Of a stretch of 64,000 nucleotides of DNA, positions 1 to 7,644 are shown one piece after another. The notes under the pieces were generated by a model, which saw only the letters and a list, made by a program, of their open reading frames with translations, was not told the origin of the DNA and made no database searches. The DNA comes from Candidatus Hydrogenisulfobacillus filiaventi (GTDB lineage Bacteria; Bacillota; Sulfobacillia; Sulfobacillales; R501): NCBI GenBank assembly GCA_902809825.1, contig LR778114.1, positions 2,108,001 to 2,172,000 of the forward strand. The letters are read 5' to 3'. The position numbers were made by a program, and so were the translations under genes. The first letter of the stretch is position 1; the number at the start of each line of letters is the position of its first letter.

Positions 1-665
1 CCCATGCCGGTCTGCACCTCGTCCACCAGGAACAGGCAGCCGTGGTCCCGGCAGAGCCGCTCCACCTCGCGCAGGAAGCCGGCCGGGGGGACCACTACCC
101 CGTTTTCCCCCTGAATGGGCTCGATCAGCACCGCCGCCGCCGGGGTCTCCTCCAGTTTGGCGGCCAGGGTGGTGGCATCCCCGAAGGGAAACTCGTCAAA
201 CCCCTCCAGCATGGGCCGGAAGGGATCCTGCAGGGCGGGCTGGCGGGTGGCGGCCAGGGCTCCCATGGTCCGGCCGTGGAACCCGCCCCGGGCCGCCAGG
301 ATCACCGTGCGTCCCCGCGCCCGGCCCCACTTGCGCACCAGCTTGATGGCAGCCTCATTGGCCTCCGCCCCGCTGTTACCGAAATAGACCTGCATGCCCC
401 CCGACAAGGCCTGCAGCCGGGCCGCCAGGGCTTCGGCCGCCGGATTGTGGAAGTAGTTGGAGGTGTGCAACAGGCTCAGTGCGCCCTCCAACCGCGCCCG
501 CAGGCCGGGATGATTGTGGCCGAGGGCGCTGGCCCCGATTCCGGCCAGGAAATCCCAATAAGCGCGCCCGTGGTCATCGTAAACCCGCAGGCCTTCCCCC
601 CGCACCAGGGTCACGGGAAACCGCCGGTAAATGGGTACCCAGGGATCCGTCTGCTCCCCGCTCAT
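1..665 (-). CDS. argD: acetylornithine aminotransferase, C-terminal part cut by the window edge
   Basis: PLP-dependent class III aminotransferase of arginine synthesis; it converts N-acetylglutamate semialdehyde to N-acetylornithine. About 221 codons are visible, from the ATG at 665 (MSGEQTDPWVPIYRRF) to the window edge. Family motifs seen: a glycine-rich GIGASALGHNHP segment, YFGNSGAEANEAAIKL (PLP phosphate binding), GGFHGRTMGALAATR, and the PLP-ring aspartate region FLVDEVQTGMG just before the edge. The PLP lysine lies beyond the window. It is the last visible gene of argC-argJ-argB-argD, 33 bases after argB. Confidence 0.93.
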   Translation of the reverse strand, partial: MSGEQTDPWVPIYRRFPVTLVRGEGLRVYDDHGRAYWDFLAGIGASALGHNHPGLRARLEGALSLLHTSNYFHNPAAEALAARLQALSGGMQVYFGNSGAEANEAAIKLVRKWGRARGRTVILAARGGFHGRTMGALAATRQPALQDPFRPMLEGFDEFPFGDATTLAAKLEETPAAAVLIEPIQGENGVVVPPAGFLREVERLCRDHGCLFLVDEVQTGM

Positions 666-698
666 GACCATCCTCCCCCCGAAGGGCCACCCGGCCCC

Positions 699-1442
699 TT
701 AGATGGGGGCGATGGTGGTGCCGGCTGCGGCGCTCAGCCGGCCGACCCGCACCGTCCCCACCCCCGCCTCCAGGGCGAACAACGCTGCCTCCAGCTTCGG
801 GACCATGCCGGTATGGGCCCGGCCTTCCTCCATCCAGCGGCGGGCGGTGGCGGCGTCCAGCCGCTCCACCACGCTGGCCGGATCCTCCGGATCCGACCGC
901 ACCCCCCCGCTATCGGTGTAGAACACCAGGGCATCCGCGCCCGCCAGCGCCGCCACATGCGCCGCCGCCCAGTCACCGTTGCAGTTCAGCACCTGCCCCG
1001 GACGGCTGCGGTCCAGCGCCAACGGCGCCACCACCGGCACCAGTCCGAGGTGCAAAAGCGCCTGGAGCAGGCGGGCACGCCCGCCGGTGATGCGGCCGAC
1101 ATGCCCCAATTCCGGTACCGGGTCCGCCTCCAGCAGGCCGTCATCGGCGCCGTTGAGGCCTACCGCCGGCACCCCCCGCGCCTCCAGGGCCGCCACCAGG
1201 GCGGTGTTGACCCGCCCCGACAGCACCTCCACCACCACTTCCAGGGCGGCCGGGCTGGTGACCCGCTGCCCGCGGACGAACCGGACCGGCTCCTGCAGCC
1301 GGGCCTGGGCCCGGCTGATGGCTGCGCCGCCGCCGTGCACCACCACCACGCTCTGTCCGGACCGGACCGCCGCCTCCACTTCCTCCAGCCACGGGTCGGC
1401 GCCGCCCAGCACGCTGCCCCCGACCTTGACCACCACCAGCAT
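699..1442 (-). CDS. argB: acetylglutamate kinase
   Basis: 247-residue amino-acid kinase that phosphorylates N-acetylglutamate, the second step of arginine synthesis. The N-terminus MLVVVKVGGSVLGG is the ATP-binding K-x-G-G-S loop, followed by HGGGAAIS (substrate loop) and LNCNGDWAAAHVA. The length is slightly below the usual 260-300 residues. The ATG at 1442 has GGAGGG 6 bases upstream. It sits between argJ and argD in one transcription unit; feedback inhibition by arginine cannot be judged from the sequence. Confidence 0.94.
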   Translation of the reverse strand: MLVVVKVGGSVLGGADPWLEEVEAAVRSGQSVVVVHGGGAAISRAQARLQEPVRFVRGQRVTSPAALEVVVEVLSGRVNTALVAALEARGVPAVGLNGADDGLLEADPVPELGHVGRITGGRARLLQALLHLGLVPVVAPLALDRSRPGQVLNCNGDWAAAHVAALAGADALVFYTDSGGVRSDPEDPASVVERLDAATARRWMEEGRAHTGMVPKLEAALFALEAGVGTVRVGRLSAAAGTTIAPI

Positions 1443-1460
1443 GCTGTCCCTCCGTCCGCC

Positions 1461-2726
1461 TCAGGTCCGGTAGTGGGCATTGATGTGGACATACCCCTCG
1501 GTCAGGTCGCAGCCCCAGGCGGTGGCCGCACCGGGCCCGTCCCCTACCTGCAGTTCGAACACCACTTCCTCCGCCTCCATGGCGCGGGCGGCGGCGGCCT
1601 CATCGAAGGGCAGCGGCCGGCCGTGGTCCAGGAGGGGCATGCCGTTCATGGTCAGGGAGGCGTTCCCCGGATCGAAGGCGTCCCCGACGCTGCCGGCGGC
1701 CGCCAGGACCCGCCCCCAGTTCGGGTCGCGCCCGTAGACCGCCGCCTTTACCAGGGAGGATCCCGCCACCCGCCGCGCCTTCAGGGCGGCATCCGCCTCG
1801 GACGCCGCCCCCCGCACCGTCACGGTCAGCAGGTGGGTCGCCCCTTCGCCGTCGGCGGCGATGGCCCGGGCGGTCTGCACCAGCAGCGCCGTGAGGGCGC
1901 CGGCGAAGCGGCGGCGGTCCTCCGCGCTCAGCACCGCCACCCCGCTGGCCCCGTTGGCCCACGCCAGCACCATGTCGTTGGTGGACTGGTCCCCGTCCAC
2001 CGTCAGGCGGTGCAGGGAACGGTCCACCGCCTCGCGCAGGGCGGCATCCAGGAAGGCCTTCTCCACCGCAGCGTCGGTGGTGATAAACACCAGCATGGTG
2101 GCTAGGCCGGGATGGATCATGCCCGACCCTTTGGCCATCACGCCCAGGCGGACCCGCCCGCCCTCCAGGTCCACCTCCAGGGCCCAGGTCTTAGGGCGGG
2201 TGTCGGTGGTGAGAATGGCCCGCGCCGCCAGCGGCGCGCCCTCCTGGCGGGCCCGCTCATGGCAGGGGGTGGAGCCCGCGGCCATGCCCCGGCAGTTCCC
2301 CAGGCGTTCGCCCAGCTGGCGGATGCCGGCCGCGATGCGGTCCATGGGCATCGGCACCCCGATGACCCCGGTGGAGGCCACCGCCACCCATTCCCGGGGA
2401 GCCCCGATCGCATCCGCCGTCAGCTCCTGCATCCGGCGGGCGTCTGCCTCCCCCGCCTCCCCGGTGACGGCATTGGCGTTGCCGGAGTTCACCACCACCG
2501 CCAGGGCCCGCCCCTGGCGGTGAATCTCCCGGGTCAGGCGCACCGGCGCCGCCTGCACGGCGTTGGTGGTAAAGAGGCCGCTGAAGGTGGCCACCCGATC
2601 CGACAGCAACAGGGCCAGGTCGGGCCGGCCGCCCTGCACCCCGCTGTCCACCCCGTCCGCCCAATAGCCGTAGGGAGCGGCCACATTGGCCCCCTCCAGC
2701 CAGCGCCACGCTTCCGCTTCACCCAC
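1461..2726 (-). CDS. argJ: bifunctional ornithine acetyltransferase / N-acetylglutamate synthase
   Basis: 421-residue ArgJ, which recycles the acetyl group from acetylornithine to glutamate. The self-cleavage region reads KGSGMIHPGLATMLVF; the Thr of ATML is the expected nucleophile generated when the proenzyme splits into alpha and beta chains. The GTG start at 2726 (MGEAEAWRWLEG) has GGAGGACG upstream. It lies 16 bases after argC and 18 before argB. No argA-type synthase is visible here, so ArgJ probably also supplies acetylglutamate. Confidence 0.95.
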   Translation of the reverse strand: MGEAEAWRWLEGANVAAPYGYWADGVDSGVQGGRPDLALLLSDRVATFSGLFTTNAVQAAPVRLTREIHRQGRALAVVVNSGNANAVTGEAGEADARRMQELTADAIGAPREWVAVASTGVIGVPMPMDRIAAGIRQLGERLGNCRGMAAGSTPCHERARQEGAPLAARAILTTDTRPKTWALEVDLEGGRVRLGVMAKGSGMIHPGLATMLVFITTDAAVEKAFLDAALREAVDRSLHRLTVDGDQSTNDMVLAWANGASGVAVLSAEDRRRFAGALTALLVQTARAIAADGEGATHLLTVTVRGAASEADAALKARRVAGSSLVKAAVYGRDPNWGRVLAAAGSVGDAFDPGNASLTMNGMPLLDHGRPLPFDEAAAARAMEAEEVVFELQVGDGPGAATAWGCDLTEGYVHINAHYRT

Positions 2727-2742
2727 GCCGTCGTCCTCCGTT

Positions 2743-3735
2743 TCAGTCCACCCGCAGCCCGAGGTCGGCCGGCCAGCCCATCCAGCGGTTGAGATGCTGC
2801 ACCGCCTGCCCGGCCGCCCCTTTGCCCAGGTTATCGATGGTCACATAACACACCAGGGTCCCGTTGCGGCCGTCCCGGGCCACCGCCAGCTCTGCGGCAT
2901 TGGTCCCGTATACCCGCCGGGTGCTGGGCATGACCCCCTCCGGCAGGACGGCCACAAAGGGATTGCCGGCATAAAAGGCCGTCCACTCCCGGCGGACGCG
3001 ATCGGGATCCGCCTCCGCCCCCGGCCAGTAGATGGTCAGCTCAATCCCCCGGTCCATGGGCATCAGGTGGGGCTGGAAGACCACCGGTGCACCCCAGGTG
3101 CCCTCCATTTCGGCGGTGTGCCGGTGCCCGCCGGGGGTGGAATACGCCACCACGTTGGCGTCCATTTCCGCCGCCATCAGGTCGGCACGCAGGGCCCGGC
3201 CTGCACCGCTGACGCCGGACTTTCCGTCCACCAGCACCAGGCCCGGCCGCACCCCGGACCGCACCAGGGGTCCCATGGCCAGGAAGAAGGCGGTCGGATA
3301 GCAGCCCGGATTGCCGAGGATGCGCGCCTCCCCGGCCGCAAACCCGGGGTCGTCGGCGTAGCCGTTAACCGACAGAGGCAGCAGGTCCGGGGCCGGATGC
3401 GGACCGTAGTAGGCCTCATAGCGCGCGCGGTCCCGGAAGCGGAAATCGGCCCCCAGATCGATGACCCGGCTGCCGGCCGCCACCAGTTCCGCGGTCAGGG
3501 CCGCCCCTTCCTTGTTGGGCAGGGCCAGGAACACCACCTCCGCCCCCGCCCGGGGCAGGTCCCCCGGCTCCACGAACCGTTCCGGCAGACCGGGGGAACG
3601 GAAATAGGAGGCTACGGGGCGGCCGGCCTCGCCGCGGGATGCCACCGCCACCACCTCGACCCGGGGATGGCGCGCCAGGATGCGGACCAGCTCCCGCCCC
3701 GAATAGCCGGTCGCTCCGGCTACCGCCACTCGCAC
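2743..3735 (-). CDS. argC: N-acetyl-gamma-glutamyl-phosphate reductase
   Basis: 330-residue NADPH-dependent reductase, third step of arginine synthesis. The N-terminal Rossmann motif is VAGATGYSGRELVRIL, and the active-site cysteine (Cys145) is in the conserved GNPGCYPTAF. The GTG start at 3735 is preceded by GAGGTG at 5-6 bases. It is the first gene of the arg operon; a -10 hexamer and a perfect ARG box lie immediately upstream, so repression by an ArgR-type regulator is expected. Confidence 0.95.
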   Translation of the reverse strand: MRVAVAGATGYSGRELVRILARHPRVEVVAVASRGEAGRPVASYFRSPGLPERFVEPGDLPRAGAEVVFLALPNKEGAALTAELVAAGSRVIDLGADFRFRDRARYEAYYGPHPAPDLLPLSVNGYADDPGFAAGEARILGNPGCYPTAFFLAMGPLVRSGVRPGLVLVDGKSGVSGAGRALRADLMAAEMDANVVAYSTPGGHRHTAEMEGTWGAPVVFQPHLMPMDRGIELTIYWPGAEADPDRVRREWTAFYAGNPFVAVLPEGVMPSTRRVYGTNAAELAVARDGRNGTLVCYVTIDNLGKGAAGQAVQHLNRWMGWPADLGLRVD

Positions 3736-3755
3736 GTGATCACCTCAGCCCAGGC

Positions 3756-3769
3756 TGCATTTTTATGCA
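3756..3769. promoter_or_regulatory. ARG box (ArgR operator) in front of argC
   Basis: TGCATTTTTATGCA has perfect 5-base arms around four T residues and fits the ArgR/AhrC half-site pattern TGNAT-W4-ATNCA. It lies 21 bases upstream of the argC start and just downstream of a -10 hexamer, so it should cover the transcription start. Only one clear 14-bp box is visible; the adjacent AT-rich bases (3771-3780) may hold a weak second half-site. Confidence 0.75.
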
Positions 3770-3772
3770 GGA

Positions 3773-3778
3773 ATTATA
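3773..3778 (-). promoter_or_regulatory. argC: -10 hexamer of the argCJBD promoter
   Basis: Read on the minus strand this is TATAAT, a perfect consensus, placed about 40 bases before the argC GTG inside the 45-base gap after ilvE. No good -35 hexamer is seen 17 bases upstream (TGGCTG matches 2 of 6), which suits a promoter dominated by its -10 and controlled by the overlapping ARG box. Confidence 0.55.
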
Positions 3779-3780
3779 CA

Positions 3781-4698
3781 TCATTCCACCGGGGTCAGCC
3801 ATTCCCCGTAACGGGGATCCCGGCCGCGCACCACGTCAAAGTAAGCAGCCTGCAGGCGGGCCGCCACCGGCCCTACCGTCCCCCGGCCGACGGGCCGGCC
3901 GTCGACGGCGACAATCGGGGCCACCTGCACCCCGGTGCCGGTCAGCATCAGCTCATCCGCCACGAACAGTTCCGTGCGGTCGATATGACGCTCCTCCACC
4001 GCGTATCCGAGGTCCCGGGCCAGGCGCAGCACGCTGTCACGGGTGATGCCCTCCAGCAGGTTGTCGGTGACCGGCGGGGTGGCGATGCGGCCGTCGCGCA
4101 CCATGAGGAGATTGGCGGCACTGCCCTCGGACACATGCCCGTCCTCGGTCAGCATGATGCAGTCATCGTAACCGCCGGCGTGGGCATCGGAGACCGAGAG
4201 CGCCGTGTTGACGTAGGATCCCGTGATCTTGGCCCGGGCGGGGATGGCGTTGTCATCGGTGCGGCGCCAGGAGGAAACCGTCACGCGGATGCCGTCGGTG
4301 GGCAGGTAGTCCCCCAGGGGAACGGCGAAGATGCCTAGGGCGTCCCCGATCCCGTCCAGGGTCACCTTGATGACGGGGTCGGCCTTAAAGGCCAGCGGCC
4401 GGATGTACACATCCTCCTGAAACGGATGGCGGCGCAACAGCTCCACCGTCACCGCCATCAGCTCCTCGACCGTATGGCCGGGATCGATGCGCATAATGCG
4501 GCAGGAGTTGAGGAAACGTTCGTAGTGCTCCCGCAGACGGAAGATGTACAGCTGTCCCTGGTCGGGGTTGAAGTAGGCCCGGATGCCCTCAAAGCAACCG
4601 GTGCCGTAGTTCAAGGCATGGGTGGCGATGTTGACCTGGGCCTGATCCAACGGCAGGAACTGCCGCTGGAAATAGGCGGGATAGGACACTCCTCTCAT
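3781..4698 (-). CDS. ilvE: branched-chain amino acid aminotransferase
   Basis: Class IV PLP aminotransferase, about 305 residues, for valine, leucine and isoleucine transamination. Motifs: THALNYGTGCFEGIRAY near the N-terminus, the PLP lysine in ARAKITGSYVN, and GHVSEGSAANLLMV plus GITRDSVLRLA typical of IlvE. Start choice is uncertain. The ATG at 4698 is given, but the in-frame GTG at 4689 has a better-spaced GGAAGGG (9 bases). A TTG at 4710 also exists and lacks a ribosome binding site. It is co-oriented with argC but ends only 45 bases before it, where argC has its own promoter. Confidence 0.92.
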   Translation of the reverse strand: MRGVSYPAYFQRQFLPLDQAQVNIATHALNYGTGCFEGIRAYFNPDQGQLYIFRLREHYERFLNSCRIMRIDPGHTVEELMAVTVELLRRHPFQEDVYIRPLAFKADPVIKVTLDGIGDALGIFAVPLGDYLPTDGIRVTVSSWRRTDDNAIPARAKITGSYVNTALSVSDAHAGGYDDCIMLTEDGHVSEGSAANLLMVRDGRIATPPVTDNLLEGITRDSVLRLARDLGYAVEERHIDRTELFVADELMLTGTGVQVAPIVAVDGRPVGRGTVGPVAARLQAAYFDVVRGRDPRYGEWLTPVE

Positions 4699-4764
4699 CC
4701 CTTCCGGCAAAAAGCATGGGAGGCCGTACGGCCGGGCGCCCGCGAGGCGGACAAGCTTACCGCC

Positions 4765-4773
4765 ATGTTAGCA
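4765..4773 (-). promoter_or_regulatory. ilvE: possible extended -10 element for ilvE
   Basis: Minus-strand TGCTAACAT matches the extended -10 pattern TGnTAnnAT, about 70 bases before ilvE and within the 100-base gap after glnA. No convincing -35 is seen. Tentative. Confidence 0.3.
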
Positions 4774-4809
4774 TGCCCGGCGTCCGCCGTCGCGCCGGAA
4801 GTGCGGGAC

Positions 4810-6150
4810 CTAATACAGGCTGAGGTACTGTTCCCGTTCCCAGTCGTGCACCTGCATGCGGTACACGTCCCACTCGATGCGCTTGGCCTCCACGAAACGG
4901 TGGAAGATGTACTCGCCTAGGGCCTCCCGCACCACATCGTCCTCCGTGAGCTCGTTCAAGGCCTCCTCCAGGCTGGTGGGCAGGTATTCGATGCCCATCT
5001 CCTGCCGCTCGGCCTCACTCATGCGGTACAGGTTCCGGGTCACCGGCGGAGGCGCATCCAGGCGGTGCCGGATCCCGTCCAGGCCGGCCTTGAGGCTGAC
5101 AGCGGCGGTGAGGTAAGGATTGGTGGCGGGGTCGGGGGAACGCAGCTCGATGCGGGTGGCCTCCCCCCGCGCGGCCGGGACCCGGATCATGGGGCTACGG
5201 TTGGCCATCGACCAGGCGATGTACACCGGCGCCTCGTAGCCCGGCACCAGCCGCTTGTAACTGTTGACCAGCGGGCTGGTGACCGCGGTCATACCGCGGG
5301 CGTGGCGGATGAGACCGGCGATATAGCGCGAGGCCAGGCGGGAAATCCCTTCGGGATGGCGGGGGTCAAAGAAGGCGTTGGTTTCCCCCTCCCACAGCGA
5401 CTGGTGCAGATGCAGGCCTGACCCGTTGATGCCGGCGATGGGCTTCGGCATGAAGGTGGCATGCACCCCGTAAAGGGGCGCCACCGCCCGCACCAGGTAG
5501 CGGAAGATGGTCAGGTGGTCGGCGGTGGTGAGGGCATCGTTGACGCCGAGGTCGATCTCATGCTGGCCGGGGGCGACCTCGTGGTGGGTGGACTCGACCG
5601 CCAGCCCCATGGCGTTGAGAGCCGCCACCATGGCACGGCAGGCCTCCTCCCCGGCATCCGCCGGCACCAGGTCGAAATAACCGGCCTGGTCCAGGGTGCG
5701 GACCGAGGGTTTGCCGTCCCCGTCGTGCTGGAACAGGAAGAATTCCGGTTCGGCCCCCATGCGCATGCGGTAGCCCATGGCCTCGGCCTCATGCAACACA
5801 CGCTTCAGGGTCGTGCGGGGACAGCCAGCAAAGGCACTGCCGTCGGGCATATAAACATCACATAGCAGGATGGCGGTCTGCCCGCCGCCCTCCCGCCCGC
5901 CCACCTCAGGCGGCAGCAGCACCCAGGTGTCGGGATCAGGGCGGAGGAACACGTCCACCTCCTCGGTGCGCACGAAGCCCTCTACGGAAGACCCGTCGAT
6001 CATGAGCCCCTGTTCCAGCACCCGGGGCAGGGTGTCGGCGGGCACCCCCACCCCCTTGATGACCCCTAGGATATCGGTGTACAGAAGCCGCACCAGGCGC
6101 ACGTCGGCCGCCCGGGCCCGCTCCACCACGTCACTCGCCGAAAGCCCCAT
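4810..6150 (-). CDS. glnA: glutamine synthetase type I
   Basis: About 446 residues, GSI-alpha size; ATP-dependent amidation of glutamate. Motifs: MIDGSSVEGFVRTEEVD (N-terminal latch region), AEPEFFLF (metal ligands), GSGLHLHQSLW, RVPAARGEATRIELRSPDPATNPYL, and the C-terminal REQYLSLY. No adenylylation-type tyrosine signature (NLYDLP) is visible, as expected for the alpha subtype. The ATG at 6150 is preceded by AGGGGGA at a good distance; an upstream GTG at 6165 would overlap that ribosome binding site and is rejected. Confidence 0.95.
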   Translation of the reverse strand: MGLSASDVVERARAADVRLVRLLYTDILGVIKGVGVPADTLPRVLEQGLMIDGSSVEGFVRTEEVDVFLRPDPDTWVLLPPEVGGREGGGQTAILLCDVYMPDGSAFAGCPRTTLKRVLHEAEAMGYRMRMGAEPEFFLFQHDGDGKPSVRTLDQAGYFDLVPADAGEEACRAMVAALNAMGLAVESTHHEVAPGQHEIDLGVNDALTTADHLTIFRYLVRAVAPLYGVHATFMPKPIAGINGSGLHLHQSLWEGETNAFFDPRHPEGISRLASRYIAGLIRHARGMTAVTSPLVNSYKRLVPGYEAPVYIAWSMANRSPMIRVPAARGEATRIELRSPDPATNPYLTAAVSLKAGLDGIRHRLDAPPPVTRNLYRMSEAERQEMGIEYLPTSLEEALNELTEDDVVREALGEYIFHRFVEAKRIEWDVYRMQVHDWEREQYLSLY

Positions 6151-6218
6151 CGTCGTCCCCCTCACGCCGTCGGCAGCCCGGCCGCCCTGCCGGGCCCACG
6201 GGACATTTTCCCACCTGC

Positions 6219-6224
6219 AGTATA
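6219..6224 (-). promoter_or_regulatory. glnA: probable -10 hexamer of glnA promoter
   Basis: Minus-strand TATACT (5 of 6), about 70 bases before the glnA ATG; GGGACT 17 bases upstream matches the -35 consensus at 3 of 6. No TnrA/GlnR-type palindrome is seen. Confidence 0.35.
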
Positions 6225-6282
6225 GCGGAAGGGAAGCGTAAAGTCCCGCCGGGCGGCTGCGGGCTCCCTGCCGCCGGGCTGC

Positions 6283-7395
6283 CTAGCTCCCGATCAGGGC
6301 GGCGGCCCGCTCCCGCGCCCGTTCCCGGATGCGGACGATCTCGGCTTCGTCGATGGCCCGCTCGAAGCGGCGCAGCCCGGCCAGGCGGAATCCGTGCCGG
6401 GCCGCTAGAGCGCGGATGACGGCCACCCGCTCCACCTCTACCTCCGGGCCCAGGGTAAAGGGTTCCAGGCGGCCCTCCAGGGCCAGGGTCATGGTTTCCG
6501 CCATGCAGGCCTCCACCATCCGGGGCGGGAACCCGAAGTCGAAACCCATGTCCGCCCGCTCCCCCGGCACCTCGATCACCCCGCCGTCGGTCACCAGGAC
6601 ATCCGGCCGTTCCACGTGGATCCGGGCGGACAAGTTGCGGGGCCGCGCCACATCCGTTACCACCGCCCCCGGCTTCAGGTCGGCAGGGTCCACAATCGCC
6701 TCCGGCGCCGAGGACACCGCCACCAGGATGTCAGCCCGGCGCACTGCCGTCCCGATGTCCGCCGTGGTCTGCACCATCAGATCCCGGCCCCGTGCGCGGG
6801 CATCCGACTGCAAAGCGGCGGCCAACGTCTGCAAAGGCTCCTGTCGCCGCGCCACCAGTGTCATCCGCGGCACCTGCCCCGCCAGGATGGTGCTCACCGC
6901 GCGCCCGATGGAACCGGTGGCACCCAGCACCGTCACCTCGGCGGCAGCCGGGTCAACTCCCATCCGGCGGGCAGCGGCCAGGGTACCGTCCACGGCGGTG
7001 GCCGCGGTGAGGGAATTGCCGGTGGTAACGGGAATGCGCAAGCGGCTGGCCAGGCTCACGCCCCGATCCCCCGCGATCTTGGTGAAGGCTCCCAGCCCCA
7101 GGATTTCCGCCCCCAGGTCCTCCGCCAGGCGTCCTGCCTTCTCCAGCCGGCCCAACACCCAGGCATAGGGCGACTCCAGCAGCACCCGGGGGGTAAGGGG
7201 CAGCGCGATGAGCCAGCCTTCCAGCTCCTCGCCCGTGGCCGCCGACACCACCCCCTGCACATGCCCCACCACCATAGGAGACACATGCTTAAAGGCTGCC
7301 TCCACCAGGCGCGGGGGCAGGTGCCGGGTCACCGGGAACTTGCGGGCAAAGTCGTCGAAGCGTAGCGGATGGATGATGAAGGCAAAACGTCGCAC
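6283..7395 (-). CDS. acyl-ACP reductase-like / predicted amino acid dehydrogenase (COG5322 type)
   Basis: 370 residues. The layout resembles cyanobacterial long-chain acyl-ACP reductase (AAR): FIIHPL start, LGAFTKI around residue 101, TTGNS at about 124, Rossmann motif VLGATGSIGRAV (156-167), ARPRNLS, TDGGVIEVPGE, and Cys297 in MVEACMAETM, matching the position of the AAR catalytic cysteine. It is an NAD(P)-dependent oxidoreductase. Whether it makes fatty aldehydes here is unknown, because no aldehyde-deforming oxygenase is nearby. The GTG start at 7395 has GGGAGGGA upstream. It lies 117 bases from glnA, with a separate candidate operator in front. The family outside cyanobacteria is poorly characterised. 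Confidence 0.7.
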   Translation of the reverse strand: MRRFAFIIHPLRFDDFARKFPVTRHLPPRLVEAAFKHVSPMVVGHVQGVVSAATGEELEGWLIALPLTPRVLLESPYAWVLGRLEKAGRLAEDLGAEILGLGAFTKIAGDRGVSLASRLRIPVTTGNSLTAATAVDGTLAAARRMGVDPAAAEVTVLGATGSIGRAVSTILAGQVPRMTLVARRQEPLQTLAAALQSDARARGRDLMVQTTADIGTAVRRADILVAVSSAPEAIVDPADLKPGAVVTDVARPRNLSARIHVERPDVLVTDGGVIEVPGERADMGFDFGFPPRMVEACMAETMTLALEGRLEPFTLGPEVEVERVAVIRALAARHGFRLAGLRRFERAIDEAEIVRIRERARERAAALIGS

Positions 7396-7426
7396 GGGAA
7401 TCCCTCCCGACCGTCATATGCACATC

Positions 7427-7438
7427 ATTGTGCACAAT
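7427..7438. promoter_or_regulatory. 12-bp perfect palindrome upstream of the AAR-like gene
   Basis: ATTGTGCACAAT is a perfect dyad about 32 bases before the GTG start at 7395 and within the gap before the tRNA. It may be an operator for the minus-strand gene. The regulator is not identifiable. Confidence 0.35.
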
Positions 7439-7483
7439 TCTAACACGAAACCCGGATAGCCCGGGACCCGCCGGGCCCGCCCC

Positions 7484-7512
7484 TTGTCTTTCCCTAATGG
7501 GCGTGCTAAGAT
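7484..7512 (+). promoter_or_regulatory. promoter of tRNA-Arg
   Basis: TTGTCT (4 of 6) and TAAGAT (4 of 6) are separated by 17 bases. The -10 ends 11 bases before the mature tRNA 5' end at 7524. Confidence 0.5.
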
Positions 7513-7523
7513 AATCGCTGCTT

Positions 7524-7598
7524 GCGCCCGTGGTGAAGTGGATATCACGCAGGCCTCCGGAGCCTGAATCTGGGGTTCGAGTCCCTACGGGCGCACCA
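7524..7598 (+). tRNA. tRNA-Arg (anticodon CCG)
   Basis: Cloverleaf seen directly: acceptor GCGCCCG pairs with CGGGCGC, followed by discriminator A and an encoded CCA. The anticodon arm CAGGC-CTCCGGA-GCCTG gives anticodon CCG (decodes CGG). The T arm is GGGGTTCGAGTCCC-like, with a short variable loop. It is a single gene, not part of a tRNA cluster. No copy of its 3' end that would mark an integrated element was noticed elsewhere in the window. Confidence 0.95.
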
Positions 7599-7605
7599 CC
7601 TTTGC

Positions 7606-7629
7606 CGCCGCCGGCATCCGCCGGCGGCG
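7606..7629 (+). terminator. hairpin after tRNA-Arg
   Basis: CGCCGCCGGC and GCCGGCGGCG form a perfect 10-bp stem with loop ATCC, 8 bases after the tRNA CCA. Only a weak T stretch (TTCT) follows. It also sits at the 3' end of the convergent methyltransferase gene, so it may serve both. Confidence 0.5.
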
Positions 7630-7644
7630 TTCTGCATCCGGCCG

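Noticed and set aside
42-2105. Long plus-strand open frame of 687 codons across the arg operon
   Set aside because: It is antisense to argD, argB and argJ, which have full catalytic motifs. The translation is Pro/Gly/Arg/His-rich, as expected of a shadow frame in GC-rich DNA.
3736-3780. T-box or attenuator leader before the amino-acid genes
   Set aside because: The gaps before argC and ilvE are only 45 and about 100 bases, with no T-box sequence or leader peptide; the ARG box explains the argC gap.
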